Numbered from the stretch's first letter, positions 35,846 through 47,479 are shown. The stretch: 64,000 nt of DNA from Amblyomma americanum (GCF_052857255.1 NC_135498.1:158829124-158893123), one strand, 5' to 3'. Translations and numbers: made by a program. Notes: a model not told the origin generated them from the letters alone.

Positions 35846-36023
35846 GTGTACGACCAGTACTACAAGCCGTACCGCGGAGAGCCGTCCTTCCAGATGATAC
35901 CCATGGTAATGCGGCCGAAGTCGCGAGGTTTCGTGAAGCTGCGCTCGACCGACCCCAAGGACCCGCCCATCATCGACCCCAAGTACTACAGCCACCCGGA
36001 CGACGTCGACGTAATAGTGGAAG
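35846..36023 (+). CDS. GMC oxidoreductase exon 8 of those found
   Basis: Phase 0 in, phase 1 out (GAAG|GTAGGC). Encodes VYDQYYKPYRGEPSFQMIPMV, MRPKSRGFVKLRSTDP and IIDPKYYSHPDDVDVIVEG. PKSRG-x-V/I-x-L and P-x-I-x-P-x-Y are typical of the GMC C-terminal domain. Confidence 0.93.
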
Positions 36024-37784
36024 GTAGGCCTCTCATTCAATAGGTTACTTACAAAGTGATTCGATCCCCGGTTTACTCATACTGCATGAAGTGGCTCACT
36101 TTCAAAAAATGGACGAGTTCAGCTGCTGAAAACAGCCGTTAAAAACTTAATGGGGGCAGGGACAGTGCAGAGAGAAATGAGGCGAACCGAGCTTTCCCCT
36201 GGGTAAGGTGGCACTATATTACTGCGTAGGAGCAGTTAGAGCAGATCGTATGTCTGTAGCAACTAAGCATTCAAATGACGGCGCAAAATTTCACCCATGA
36301 GCAGATGCACCCAGCGCTACAATTCTTTCATTGAGTAACTCCCGATCAATGCGAATCCCGACTACCTTGAAAGTAGCTTTCAAAGACCAAGCCTGGACAC
36401 GCTTTCATGCTGAAAAGCTCTATAATCAGAATTTTCAGTTGGTGTCCTTTTCTTTCCTGTTCTTTTTTTATTGCGATGGGATTTATCTATTCAATTTGCG
36501 TACGCCGAGATACTTTTTCGCAACAAAAGGTAAAAAAGACAGAGGAAACACTACTGAGAGCGTTGTGGCATTTTAGCTAGTTATATCGATGAATGTTAGA
36601 GCACATGCTTTGTGAAGGCTTCATGTCAGCTTTCGGGTTAGTCTATCGAAACAAGCAACAGCATTGAATAAACAATGCGATCAAACGGTCCTGTTAAAAT
36701 GTTTCAAAATAGAAAGAATTATTTTAATGTGCACGAAAAAAATGTGCATACGTACATGCTACGTATATCCAGAAAACAATGAAGTGCTTAAAATTTCCGG
36801 CAACGCCGGTGATACAGGCAGCGGCAGATCTCAGATCTCTTGCTCAGATCTCTCGAGGCCCAGGAATATCGGCATGCGTTTTCACACTAGCGCTTTAGGT
36901 GCAAGTAGATGTGACCTAAATGCGATCGCGGATGATCTAGATAAAAAAAGAAAGAGGTCTCGTACGCAAGGCATGCGTAGAAATGACGGCCCTGACGACT
37001 GAAAGCTGCGGCACCCGACGGCCATCACCCCATTAGAGTGCGGGCAGCATTTATCTTCTCGAGATCGACGTCGGCATTATGCTATGCCTCTTTTGCGGGA
37101 CACGGAATTATCAGTGTGTGCGCTAAGTCTGTAGGAGTGAAAGTCGCTGAAGCGAGAGCGCAGTGTCGTTGCTGGAAAGTGGAACGTTTGGTGACCTCAG
37201 TGCAAGGCTTCAATCATGCAAGAAAAGTGCTTCATAATAACAAGTGTTCCAATCTAGGAGCCATACACATTCATTTGCAAGCAAACGTAAGACCACGTTT
37301 CGCCTTATGCTTCATAATTTCATCTTGTCGTTTTCAATCAGCAACAAGAAAGCGGCGCTGAAGAATGCCGTATTGAAGTAGACAAGCTAAAATAGGCGTC
37401 CTTTTCAGGGTGCCGTATGAACATTGTTTTAAATCTGATGCTCATTTTGAATGCCTGTGTTTTCCAAAAGAAGAACGCCAATCAGATATGCGCAAGAACA
37501 GCAGAGGGACTTCTGAAGTTCATGACAGAAACGGACACACACACCGTACACTTATGCGAAGTGGCCTTCCACTGATAACTGAGGACTGTCAGAATAGATA
37601 TTGTTGCGGGAAAGAATATATTTACAGTTATTTACAAAAACGAAAGAACAGCTACGGGCGGCACTCAGAACACAGCCAGAGATGAGTTCTCGTCTTCTTC
37701 CTCGTCCACTCGTTCACTCGCTCAATGTCGTCGTCGTCGTCTACCCGCTGCAGGAACCCCGGCTGATGAAACGCCGTCTCGGCG

Positions 37785-40700
37785 TTAGAGTGGTGGCGTA
37801 GGAGCGTCGTGATAAGGTTTGAGGCGGCATACATGGACGACGTCGGTAGAGGGGCCAGAGGACGATGGCGAGGACGCAAGGGGAGCAATTTCATAGTTCA
37901 CGTCGGTGACTCGGCGCACCACACGGTAAGGGCCACGGTAGTGAGAAAGGAGCTTCTCGGAGAGACCGACGCTGCGCGACGGCGTCCAGAGAAGGACGAG
38001 TGAACCGGGGTGATATTCGACGGCCCGGTGCCGGCGGTCGTAGGCGGACTTCTGGGAAGCTTGAGAGGCACGGAGCCGACTACGGGCTATTTGGCGAGCC
38101 AGCGTGGCCTGGGCGATGGCGTCCTGAGCGTAAGCAGTGGTGGGGACTGAAGAAGGCGGCATGAGTGTGTCCAAAGGCAATAGGGGGTGCCTACCAAACA
38201 AAAGGTAGAAAGGGGAATAGCCTGTTGTGTCACGCCTTGAAGAGTTATATGCAAATGTCACATAAGGCAAGGCTGCGTCCCAATCGCGGTGGTCCGGTGA
38301 GACGTACATTGCTAACATATCGGTGAGCGTGCGGTTGAACCGTTCCATAAGCCCGTTGGTTTGTGGATGGTAAGCTGTCGCAAGCTGGTGCTGCGTGGTA
38401 CACGAACGAAGAATGTCATCAATCACTCTGGACAGAAAATAACGACCGCGGTCGGTGAGCAGTTGACGAGGGGCGCCATGGTGAAGAATTACGTCTTGGA
38501 GAAGAAAATCGGCGACATCGGTAGCGCAGCTGGTGGGCAAAGCACGCGTGATGGCGTACCGAGTCGTATAATCAGTTGCGACAGCGATCCACTTGTTACC
38601 GGAGAGGGACGTGGGAAAAGGGCCAAGAAGGTCGAGGCCAACACGGTGAAAAGGTTCCGGAGGTACGTCGATGGGTTGTAGAAGACCGGCAGGCAAAGTG
38701 GAGGGCCTTTTCCGGCGTTGACACAGGTCGCAAGCGGCAACGTAACGCTTGACGGAACGATACAGACCAGGCCAAAAGAAGCGGTGCCGCACTCGAGCGT
38801 ACGTGCGGGACACGCCAAGGTGGCCGGCTGTCGGCAGATCGTGCAATTCCTCAAGGACAGACGAACGTAGATGTTGGGGTATGGCGAGGAGCAGCGGAGG
38901 ACCGTCGGAGCGTAGGTTGCGGCGATACAAAATGCCATTCTGGAGCACATAAAGTTGCAGAGACGGAGATCGGTTTGCAGAGCGGAGGCCGTCAAAGATA
39001 GGTTGTAAAGATGAGTCGTTGCGCTGTTCGTTGGCGATATCGGTGAGAGCAGTGATAGCTAAGAGGCAGGGTAGGGTCTCAGCGTCTTCGAGGTCATGTG
39101 GCTCCACAGGGTATCGGGATAAACAGTCAGCATCCTGGTGGTGACGACCGGACTTGTACACGACAGAGTATGAATACTCTTGAAGGCGCAAAGCCCCGCG
39201 ACCAAGGCGACCGGTGGGACCTTTTAGTGAAGACAGCCAACAGAGAGCGTGGTGATCAGTGACGACAGTGAATGAGCGGCCGAACAGGTACGGGCGGAAT
39301 TTAGCGACAGCCCAGACAAGGGCGAGACACTCGCGCTCAGTAATGGAGTAATTTTGCTCTGCGGCGGAAAGTAGGCGGCTGGCATAAGCGATGACGCGAT
39401 CTTGGCCCTGTTGACGTTGGGCTAGCACGACACCGATCCCATATCCGGAGGCGTCGGTGTGAATCTCTGTGGGAGACGACGGGTCAAAATGGGCTAAGAT
39501 GGGCGTAGAGGTTAGCAAATGAACGAGGGAGGAAAATGAGTTTTCTTGTGCAGGGCCCCAGATAAAGGGGGTGTCGTTCTTAACAAGGTCGGTGAGGGGG
39601 CGAGCGATGCCGGCGAAATCTTTGATAATACGTCGAAAATACGAGCACAAGCCGACAAAGCTGCGCACATCTTTCGACGACCTAGGAAGAGGAAACTCCT
39701 TCACGGCTTGAATTTTGACTGGATCTGGGCGTACACCAGAAGCATCAATCAGGTGTCCGAGAATAGTGAGTTGGCGGTGACCGAATTTGCATTTCGATGA
39801 GTTCAGCTGGAGTCCGGTGTTACGAAACACTGTCAAAATACTGGAGAGGCGTTCGAGGTGCGTGGCAAAAGTAGGCGAGAAAACCACAACATCGTCTAGG
39901 TAGCAGAGGCAGGTAGACCACTTAAAGCCGCGAAGAAGGGAGTCCATCATTCGTGCAAAGGTAGCCGGCGCGTTACAGAGTCCGAATGGCATGACTTTAA
40001 ATTGGTATAGGCCATCAGGCGTCACGAAGGCGGTCTTTTCACGGTCCTTTTCATCTACGGCAATTTGCCAGTACCCCGATCGAAGATCAATTGAAGAGAA
40101 ATATTTGGCGCCGTGGAGGCAATCGAATGCATCATCGATCCTCGGGAGAGGATATACATCTTTTTTTGTGATGCGGTTAAGGTGCCGGTAATCAACGCAG
40201 AAGCGCCAGCTGCCGTCCTTCTTTTTTACCACGACAACTGGAGAAGCCCAAGGGCTTGACGAGGGCTCGATGATGTCTTTTGCGAGCATCTTATCGACCT
40301 CTTGATTTATGACGGTGCGTTCCGCGCTGGACACGCGGTACGGACGTCTGTGGAGAGAAGCGGTATCACCGGTGTTTATCCGATGCGTCACCACAGAGGT
40401 ACGAGTCAAAACAGGGGCATGAAAGTCGAATATGTTGAGAAAAGATGATAAGAGGCACCTAAGATCGTGAGCTTGCATCGCTGCTAGGTCAGAACAGATC
40501 ATGTCGGCGTAGTCATCCGTTGGTTTCTCTGGTGATGTTGCCGCAGGCAACAGGCATTGATGAGTGGAAGGCAAGCAGCTGTCCACCACTCATATGACAC
40601 ATTCGGCAGCAGGGCACAGCGTGGCGAGTGAGATGCCTTGCGGGAGCGGTTGGATAGACGAGCCAAAGTTCAGAACCGGAAGGTACGCACAGTTTGTCGA

Positions 40701-41309
40701 CATTGTAAAGACAGTGTGCGCAAGCGCAATACTTCGCGTGAGGGCAACGTCAAGGTCCGGAGTGACTACGTAGGGGCCATCAGGGACAGGGGGAACAGAT
40801 GAGAAAGAAATGTAAGTTGCGGCTTGAGGCGGTAGACGGACAAAGTCGACAGCACAAAGACGAGGTACAACTGGGGACGGCGACTCAGCAGAAAGAGGAA
40901 GGTCAAGCTGGACAACACTGGTAGCGCAGTTGATGAGGGCTGAATGCTCAGACAGGAAGTCGAGGCCAAGAATGACGTCAAGAGGGCACTGGTCCAGAAC
41001 AGAGAATAGAACGGATGTATGGCGGCCGGATATGGTCACACGGGCTGTGCATAGTCCAACCACAGAAGGCGTTCCGCCGTCGGCAACGCGGAGAACGGCT
41101 GTGGGTGCAGGGTTCAGTACCTTTCTGAGGCGGCGTCGTAGGGTGGACATCATGACGGACATTTGCGCGCCCGTGTCGATCAGGGCTCTCACAGGGACTC
41201 CATCGACATGAATAGCGAGCAAATTGTGGCGTGCGCGAAGGGCTAAGCGAGGATTTTGGGACTGGGGCTGTACTGCAGCCTCACCTCCAGACACTGCAGC
41301 GTCTAGTTT
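37785..41309 (-). pseudogene. pol: Ty3 element 3 Pol with a single in-frame TGA
   Basis: The frame is open from the gag overlap (AAA CTA GAC, -1 to gag) through protease (ALIDTGAQMSV) up to TGA at 40590-40592. It then continues in the same frame through RT (YLDDVVVF), RNase H (TDASGYGIG), the integrase zinc finger (HLGVSRTYARVRHRFFWPG, CDLCQRRK) and core (TDRGRYFLS) to 37785. The stop falls in the protease-RT linker, so it is one mutation away from an open frame. All catalytic motifs I could check are present. Confidence 0.87.
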
Positions 41310-42475
41310 TCAGCTTGCGAGCGTCCGTTGGGGCCAGGAGATGAGCGACGGCGTAGGGCCGAACGAGACTGCCGACGCAGGGGGGACGGGGAGCGGCTGG
41401 AGCGGGAAATCTGGCCGTCAACGGTAGCACTCTGCTGGGCTGGAGGGGGCGTGAAGTGGCGGGGCTGGTCATTGTTGCGGTGAGAGCTTAGATGACTGTA
41501 TGTGCTACGACGAGACCAATAATTGCGACAGTGACGGGAGATGTGGCCAATGCGGTGGCAGAGGAAACAAATGGGTCTGTCGTCGGGTGTCCGCCAGTCG
41601 TTAGGGTTACGGCGACGTGGAGCGAAGTAGGAAGGTCGTTCAGGAGCAATCGCAGTGATGTCGAGTGGTGATGAAGGACGCACAGGGCTGACGGGCTGGA
41701 GACCAAGGTTTGCAAGCTCTTGACGGACGACGGCTTGTACCATCGAGATGGTGGGCAAGTGGTTGTCGCCATCACGTAGAGGCAGGGAGGCAGGGGACAT
41801 AGCTTCGAGTTCGCGTCGAATGATGCGGGTCACATTTTCTGGAGGCGCAGGAGTTTGCCGGTGCAGCAGGTCTTCACATGAGGAAGTCGCAGCCGTGTTG
41901 GGGAGGCGTGTGTACGGCTGACTAATACGTCTGCTTTTAGCTTCCTCGAAGCGGCGACATTTCTTAATAATGCCGTCGACTGTAGTGCAGTTCTTGCAGA
42001 CGAGCAGGTTGAAGGCGTCGTCGGCGATCCCCTTCAACACGTGACCCACTTTGTCAGATTCGGGCATGTTATTGTCAACTTTGTGGCAGAGGGCCAACAC
42101 GTCTTGAATGTAGGAAACATAGGATTCCGTAGACGTTTGAGCTCTGGACGCAAGCTCCCTCTTAGCGGCGAGTGTTCGGCCGAGCGGCCGTCCAAACAGC
42201 TCGCGCAGTTTCTGCTTGCAGACGTCCCAGCTGGTCAAATCATCTTCGTGAGTCTCGTACCAGACGCGGGCGGTGTCTTTTAGATAGAAGATGACATTCG
42301 CGAGCATAAGAGTTGGATTCCAGCGGTTGTACGTACTCACGCGTTCATAAATGTTGATCCAGTCGTCCACGTCAACGTTGTCGGTGCCAGAAAACGTCCC
42401 AGGGTCACGCGGGGAAGAAAGAACGAGCGATGGCATTGCCGATTGTGATGTTTGCTGAGAGGCGTCTTGGGTCAT
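41303..42475 (-). CDS. gag: Ty3 element 3 Gag with CCHC knuckle
   Basis: About 390 codons from the ATG at 42475 (MTQDASQQ). The capsid-type domain (FSGTDNVDVDDWINIYERV) and one zinc knuckle, CFLCHRIGHISRHC, are followed by a Ser/Arg-rich tail. The end reads GAA AAC TAG with pol entered in the -1 frame, like the other two elements. Intact as an ORF. Confidence 0.85.
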   Translation of the reverse strand: MTQDASQQTSQSAMPSLVLSSPRDPGTFSGTDNVDVDDWINIYERVSTYNRWNPTLMLANVIFYLKDTARVWYETHEDDLTSWDVCKQKLRELFGRPLGRTLAAKRELASRAQTSTESYVSYIQDVLALCHKVDNNMPESDKVGHVLKGIADDAFNLLVCKNCTTVDGIIKKCRRFEEAKSRRISQPYTRLPNTAATSSCEDLLHRQTPAPPENVTRIIRRELEAMSPASLPLRDGDNHLPTISMVQAVVRQELANLGLQPVSPVRPSSPLDITAIAPERPSYFAPRRRNPNDWRTPDDRPICFLCHRIGHISRHCRNYWSRRSTYSHLSSHRNNDQPRHFTPPPAQQSATVDGQISRSSRSPSPLRRQSRSALRRRSSPGPNGRSQAEN

Positions 42476-43443
42476 GGTGAGCGAAGTCAGCTGGCGGCCG
42501 CTGCGGAGCTCCGTCTTCGGTAGGCGTAGAGGAAAGCCACACCTCCACCAAAATATCAATGCCTTATTAAGGATTCAATAATTTCATATCGATCTCTTGC
42601 AGTCTGTGATTATTAATAGATAGTCTTCTAATTGCATTCTCTTAACGTCAGGCGCTACCTCAAGGCCCTGTCCTAGGTATTTTCTTCTACCTAATATACA
42701 TCATTGGCCTGCCGGAACACCTTTCCAGCAATATCCGCATATTTGCGTTCGACTGCGTGATCAACCGGCCTGTTAATAACATTAATGATCGAAATTCTCG
42801 TTAGAATGACTTTCAGGTTGTCGAAAACTGGGGATATGTTGCCTAATGACACTGAATTATCCTCAACAAATACATGATCATGTAGTCTCTCACGGCAGGC
42901 ATAACCCGTTTTCCTTCTTATACGGAAATACAAGCTAACCAGAAGAGCTGATTAAATCGTACGGTTACTTAGATATCACCGTAAGTCACGACGCATTTCG
43001 GAGGGAGAATGTCTTTAACTTAATTTCATCTCCAAATAAAGTCCTGCGGCTTCTGAAACATAATTTATGTCATTCAAATAACGCCACAAAAACTACTCTA
43101 ATGCTACACAACGATACAACAAAAATTAATATAAGCATCTCCTGTTCAGAGCCCGCACCAACAACACCTCGTCGGTGCATATCCAGCCGTACAAATTCGC
43201 CTGTGCGTATATTCACACAAATGCAGTGTGCTATCTTTGTATTTACAGTACCATTTAGTGAGTCTTCCTTGACATCGCTCCATCGCCACCCTACCTCTCC
43301 TCTATAAATTTTATTTCAGCCCACTGGTTCAAGAACCGTAGAGTTGAGCAGCTCCGCTACGCATTGCCATCGCGCCTGCCATCCCTTTCAGGTTACTGCA
43401 CCTCGCGCTTACACCGTAACCGTCTCAGCGTTTTTTTATTTTT

Positions 43444-43720
43444 GTAGTGATAGCTACATTACGATACCATTTTGAGCCTTCAGCGTGGCGGAGCCGCCAC
43501 CCTGTGGCTGCACCGCCACCCTGTGAAACGCCGTGGCCGCGCCGCCACGCTATCACGTGGTGCGGAGCTGCTGCGGGCGGCGCGGCGCCGTGGCTGATCA
43601 CGTGGTTCGTCACGTGGCTGGTCACGTGACCAACCACGTGACGCAATTCAACTGAGCAAGTTCCACTCGGCCAGCTGTAGCTATCGCGTCCCTTCAGGTT
43701 AACCTGAGCTAAAGCACCAA
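43444..43720 (+). repeat. CACGTG-rich interspersed repeat, copy 2
   Basis: 277 bp. It begins GTAGTGATAGCTACATTACG, has GTGGCGG/CCGCCAC inverted segments, a cluster of CACGTG sites between about 43550 and 43640, then CCACTCGGCCAGCTGTAGC and a CAGGTTAACCTGAGCTAAA end. Longer than copies 1 and 3. Confidence 0.75.
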
Positions 43721-43727
43721 TTTTTTT

Positions 43728-43951
43728 GTAACGATGGCTACATTACGGTAGCAGTTCGAGCCTTCAGCGTGGCGGTGCCGCCACCCTGTGGCTGCGCCGC
43801 CGCGCTGTCACGTGGTTCTTCACGTGATGCGGAGCAGCTGCCGGCGGCGCGGCGCCGTGGCTGATGACGTGTTTCGTCACGTGACCAAGTTCCACTCGGC
43901 CAGCTGTAGCTATCACGTCAATCCTGGTTTAAACAGAGCTAAACCACCGCC
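43728..43951 (+). repeat. CACGTG-rich interspersed repeat, copy 3
   Basis: 224 bp, directly after copy 2 in the same orientation, separated by a short T-run. Same head (GTAACGATGGCTACATTACG), fewer CACGTG sites, same tail ending AAACCACCGCC. Confidence 0.75.
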
Positions 43952-44199
43952 AGTTTTTTGGCAGCAGCCGCATGAACTCCGGACGCGGCCGTCACCTGCC
44001 CATCAGGGTTTAACGCAAACACTGAAACTGATATATCACCTTGGCAAATTGTACTCAACCTTGATTATCACCCTGCCCTTGATGAAATACGTCGAACTTG
44101 TCTTTAACGCATACAAGTAAAATTAAATAATCTACAACGTACTATGCACTTTCGACAAAATTGTAAATACTGAGTTACAACATGCCGATGTGACACGCG

Positions 44200-44390
44200 G
44201 GCTTTTAGCGACGCTGTAATAGAGCGTTCCTGATTAATTTAGGGCACCTGGGGTTTTTAATGTAAGATGAGATCTCACAGCACACGAGCATTATTTTATT
44301 TAGCCCCCACCGAAATACTGCCGCCGTGGCAAGGACCGAAATTACGACCCCGGGGTTGAGAAGCTGAACTACAAAGCACCTGAGAGAACA
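44200..44390 (-). mobile_element. SINE, minus strand, diverged
   Basis: On the minus strand the order is tRNA-like head (TAGTTCAGC, CCCCGGGGTCG), TTCGGTGGGGGC, then CCCCAGGTGCCC. This is the same body order as the SINE at 34232 but more diverged. Confidence 0.5.
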
Positions 44391-44814
44391 TATAAATGAG
44401 CTAGTAGCGATAGTATCGTTCGTACAGGGCCTGACCTACAAAGCCCGTCCGCGCTCAAAAATCTCATGACTGCGCCTGTTTAAACGGACAAATGGGACGT
44501 GCTCATGTAGCTATTTAAGGAGCCGCCCAGCCGACTATCCACCTATGAGCAATATTGTGACTGGACAGTAGGGGCACGCTGTAGGTTTTGGCAGCCTCAT
44601 TACCTGTTAGACAACTTTCCTCTGTGTCACGGATCCTCGGAGAACACTCGGACCGAAAGAATGAACTAGGCGACAGGTGTACCCACACAGATGCACGTTG
44701 AATACACCTTACGTGATACAAACAATAGTACCCAAACTAGCACACAAAACACAGACTACCAATACACACGACCCGGGAACACTACTACCATCGTCTACTA
44801 CTATCGTCCTACTG

Positions 44815-45440
44815 TTAGTGTTCGGCGTTCGTGCTCACGGTTCGGTGCTGATGGAGCGTTGCGTGGGTCCAGTAGCCGGCGTCGAGGTGGCATTCGAAGT
44901 GCTCAGGCTGGCGTCACTGGCGGCGTTGTTGGTGCGTCGTACAAGCTCTCGGTCCAAGCGCCCGTGGAGATTATGCAGTTGTTGTTGGCGTAGTAGGCAG
45001 CACCCGGATAGGTGGCATCCGCGCTGGAGGCCCCCGTGGTCGTAGCAGGTGGTTGCGTCATCCGTTGACTTCCCGGAACGGGTTCAGGAACGGGAGGAAA
45101 ACCATGGTGCGACACCGTAGAACTTGAGATCACCGGAGCAGTAGCCGGCGTTTCTCTCTTCCAGCCGAGGTGTTCGTGACCTGCCGGAGCCTCCGCTTCT
45201 CTGTTCTTTCCCCGTGCCTCACTCTGCCTCGCGCCTTTATAACCTTGGCATTGGCCCACCTCATCCTTGTCGTCGTCCTTTTCTTCTCTTCTCCAGCAAT
45301 CGTCTCTTCCCACCTCCTCGAATACTTCTTCATCTCCTTTATTCTTGGGTTAATACACGTTATGCTTATCGTCTTCCTCGTCGTCTTCTCCAAACCTGTT
45401 TCGTTCATACTTCTATTGCAGACTTCCTATTATATGTGAC
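44815..45440 (-). other. Unclassified element, possibly a solo LTR
   Basis: Minus-strand reading starts TGTCACATATAATAGG (45438 downward), has a TATAAAGG box near 45235-45243 followed by a purine-rich GAGGCAGAGTGAGGC stretch, and later a Pro/Thr-rich ORF with no known motif. A promoter-bearing LTR is plausible; no matching target duplication was found. Confidence 0.35.
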
Positions 45441-46475
45441 ACTCGGAAACACAAAGTTTACGCTGTTAAAACTCAAAAATGCTTAAAACATAAAAAGCAC
45501 TTATAAGTTCTGGGCTAAGCAGCATAGGATGCATGTTCGCAAGCTGGTAAACTTAAACCAACAGCAGAGCAGGTTGGTCCACCACTACACAAACAAATAT
45601 CGCGCCACAGGAGATGACATTGGAGAACAAGACCGGTCAACGCGCTACTTACAACTGGTTGATCCTCAGAAAAAAACGTGAAGGTCTTCATGGCACGATA
45701 AGTAAGAACCCAGCACGTAGTACAGCTTAAATCAGAAACATAGTAATTTGAGAGCTATATGTCTATGAAATACCGCTCACGTGTAGCAAGGTTCATAGTG
45801 CCCAATTGAGGACGTTGTCAGGAAGGATGCCTGCGTGAGCCCATTCTTTCTATAACAACTGCAACAAAATATAATTTCCCGTAACACTCTAGGTCCCGCA
45901 TACACACGCCATTGTTGCAAAAGACGACTGTGCTGGACTTCAGCCGTGAAGTTCCTTATTAGCTGCCAGAAGCATACTAGATCAGGTGAAAGGGTTCAAT
46001 GAAATCGTTCCTGGTTTAGTCTCACTGCGCTCCGACTTAACATCTGCGGTGCCATATATAGTGTGATGCTTTTTTCTGAGCACAAGCCTGTCGTTTGTAG
46101 CTCTTTATGTTGTCTGTATCTCTCGGTGATGTTTCCCGTAGTGACACATTGTTCTCGCAACGTACATTCGGGGTTAAGCATGCACATCGCTGGTCGACCT
46201 TTGGGAGCAACATTGGACCAAACGATCTGACGAGTACTGCGGCACAAAATAAAGCCTGGAGGCATGCGTTCTCACACACGATACAGCAAAAAGGAACCCT
46301 ATTCGAATTTAGAGGCAAGTCAAGAAAATACTTCACAATTTTATTTAAAATATTCTTGAGCAAAAGCATGAGCATTGAAACAGCTGTCCTTCCAGACGTA
46401 GATACTTTATGTGGTTGTCCCTTGATCTTGAGAGATCACAGGAAGCGCTGACTTGTTCGCGTCCTCTTGATGCAG

Positions 46476-46692
46476 GCCTCAAGGTGTGCAAAAAGATCGC
46501 CGACTCGGAAGCATTCCGCGCGCATGGCGCAAAGTTCTGGACGCCGCCATTTCCCGGTTGCGAGCATCACGAACAGTTCAGTGACGACTACTGGCGCTGC
46601 CTAGCTCTGTCGTTTGCGTCCACCGCCGCCCACCCGGCTGGGACGTGCCGAATGGGAAGTGATCCACTGGCTGTCGTCGACCCACGACTCAG
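46476..46692 (+). CDS. GMC oxidoreductase exon 9, HPAGTCRMG
   Basis: Phase 1 in (TGCAG|GCCTC), phase 2 out (CTCAG|GTACGT). Encodes LKVCKKIADSEAFRAHGAKFW, PFPGCEHHEQFSDDYWRCL and STAAHPAGTCRMGSDPLAVVDPRL. The His of HPAGTCRMG belongs to the active-site region of GMC enzymes; its partner lies in the following exon, which is not in the window. Confidence 0.94.
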
Positions 46693-47139
46693 GTACGTCC
46701 GCAAAAACATGCGGGGGGCGAAGCCGAAACAAAGAAAATAACGGGTAATTACTGCAGTCGGTAATGCGAAGTTTGAGCGCAGCTCGTCACACGCCACCTG
46801 CCCCGGCTGGCAGATGGCGTGTCGCGCTGCTTGTCACCCTCCGCAATCATCCCCTGGCAGCCACCTCCTTGCTGTCCATTCCTCCGCTATCGCCGTGGCA
46901 GGTGGCATTTCGCTCTGCAATGTACTGTCAACACGCCACCTGTGACGCGCCTACACAAGAGACTTTTCTGGTGGCGTGTTACGCCTACTACGACGCTGAA
47001 AGGAGAAACTGGCGCCTATGAGCTGCCCTATAGAATAGGCTTAATATACATGAAGGGGCTGAATACACAGAATAAATTCTGAATGGACAGATCGCTTGGA
47101 TACGTTTTCCAGTAACACGTCGTGATTGACTAGGGAACT
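46693..47139. other. Start of GMC intron 9, non-coding
   Basis: Donor GTACGT at 46693. CACGCCACCTG and its inverse CAGGTGGCA recur at 46790-46980. No gene seen. If the gene continues, the tRNA array and LINEs that follow lie in its last intron. Confidence 0.6.
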
Positions 47140-47244
47140 CGCGGTTGTGCATTCAGAACGCGTTCTTTATTTTAACCGGCACATGCCCATACATATGTAC
47201 TTCCGCCGGCAAAAAGTGCTATACACGTAATAAAAAAAAAGTAT

Positions 47245-47329
47245 TCTCCGGGTGAGGCTCGAACTCGCAACCCCGGCATTGCTCACGAGCACTGTCGTAT
47301 AAGTACCGTGCGCAAACCAATTGCGCCAC
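47245..47329 (-). tRNA. tRNA-Ile(UAU)-like 3' part, downstream of LINE A
   Basis: Starts GTGGCGCAATTGGTT next to the LINE poly(A), then CGGTACTTATA with anticodon TAT, an 18-nt putative intron, ATGCCG, and the T arm with GAGTTCGAGCCTC. Joined with 52154-52174 and counting the 15-bp duplication once it gives 91 nt. The acceptor has mismatches, so it is decayed. Confidence 0.7.
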
Positions 47330-47479
47330 TTTTTTTTTCTTTATTGCTTGACTTCGGCAAGAACCACAGTACACAAATACACTTACACGGCACAATGAAC
47401 AATACTTAACACTATCCGCCTTGTGGTTTGTGGCTTCGTCATATTAAAACTCACAACTCTCTAAGCGTCACCAAAGGCT

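Larger units (their letters stand above)
37600..42556 (-). mobile_element. Ty3-type LTR retrotransposon 3, 5' LTR not found
   Basis: Gag then Pol on the minus strand, about 4.95 kb. Downstream of pol the minus strand has LTR-like sequence ending CCCGCAACA near 37601, but nothing matching it lies beyond the gag side, where the sequence reaches a TGGTGGAGG primer-site-like stretch (about 42540-42553) and then unrelated AT-rich DNA. Protein sequence is clearly different from elements 1 and 2 (CFLCHRIGHISRHC knuckle, GLDLLGPFP integrase). It lies antisense in GMC intron 8. One in-frame stop divides pol. Confidence 0.85.
36024..46475 (+). other. GMC intron 8 (10.5 kb)
   Basis: GTAGGC to TGCAG. 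Hosts Ty3 element 3 on the opposite strand, two tandem copies of the CACGTG-rich repeat, a SINE and an unclassified TATA-bearing element (about 44815-45440). Segments 36030-37590, 42560-43440 and 45450-46470 show nothing recognised. Confidence 0.85.

Noticed and set aside
44903..45313. 136-codon minus-strand ORF
   Set aside because: Low-complexity Pro/Thr/Glu composition, no homologous pattern, lies in a repeat-like element.
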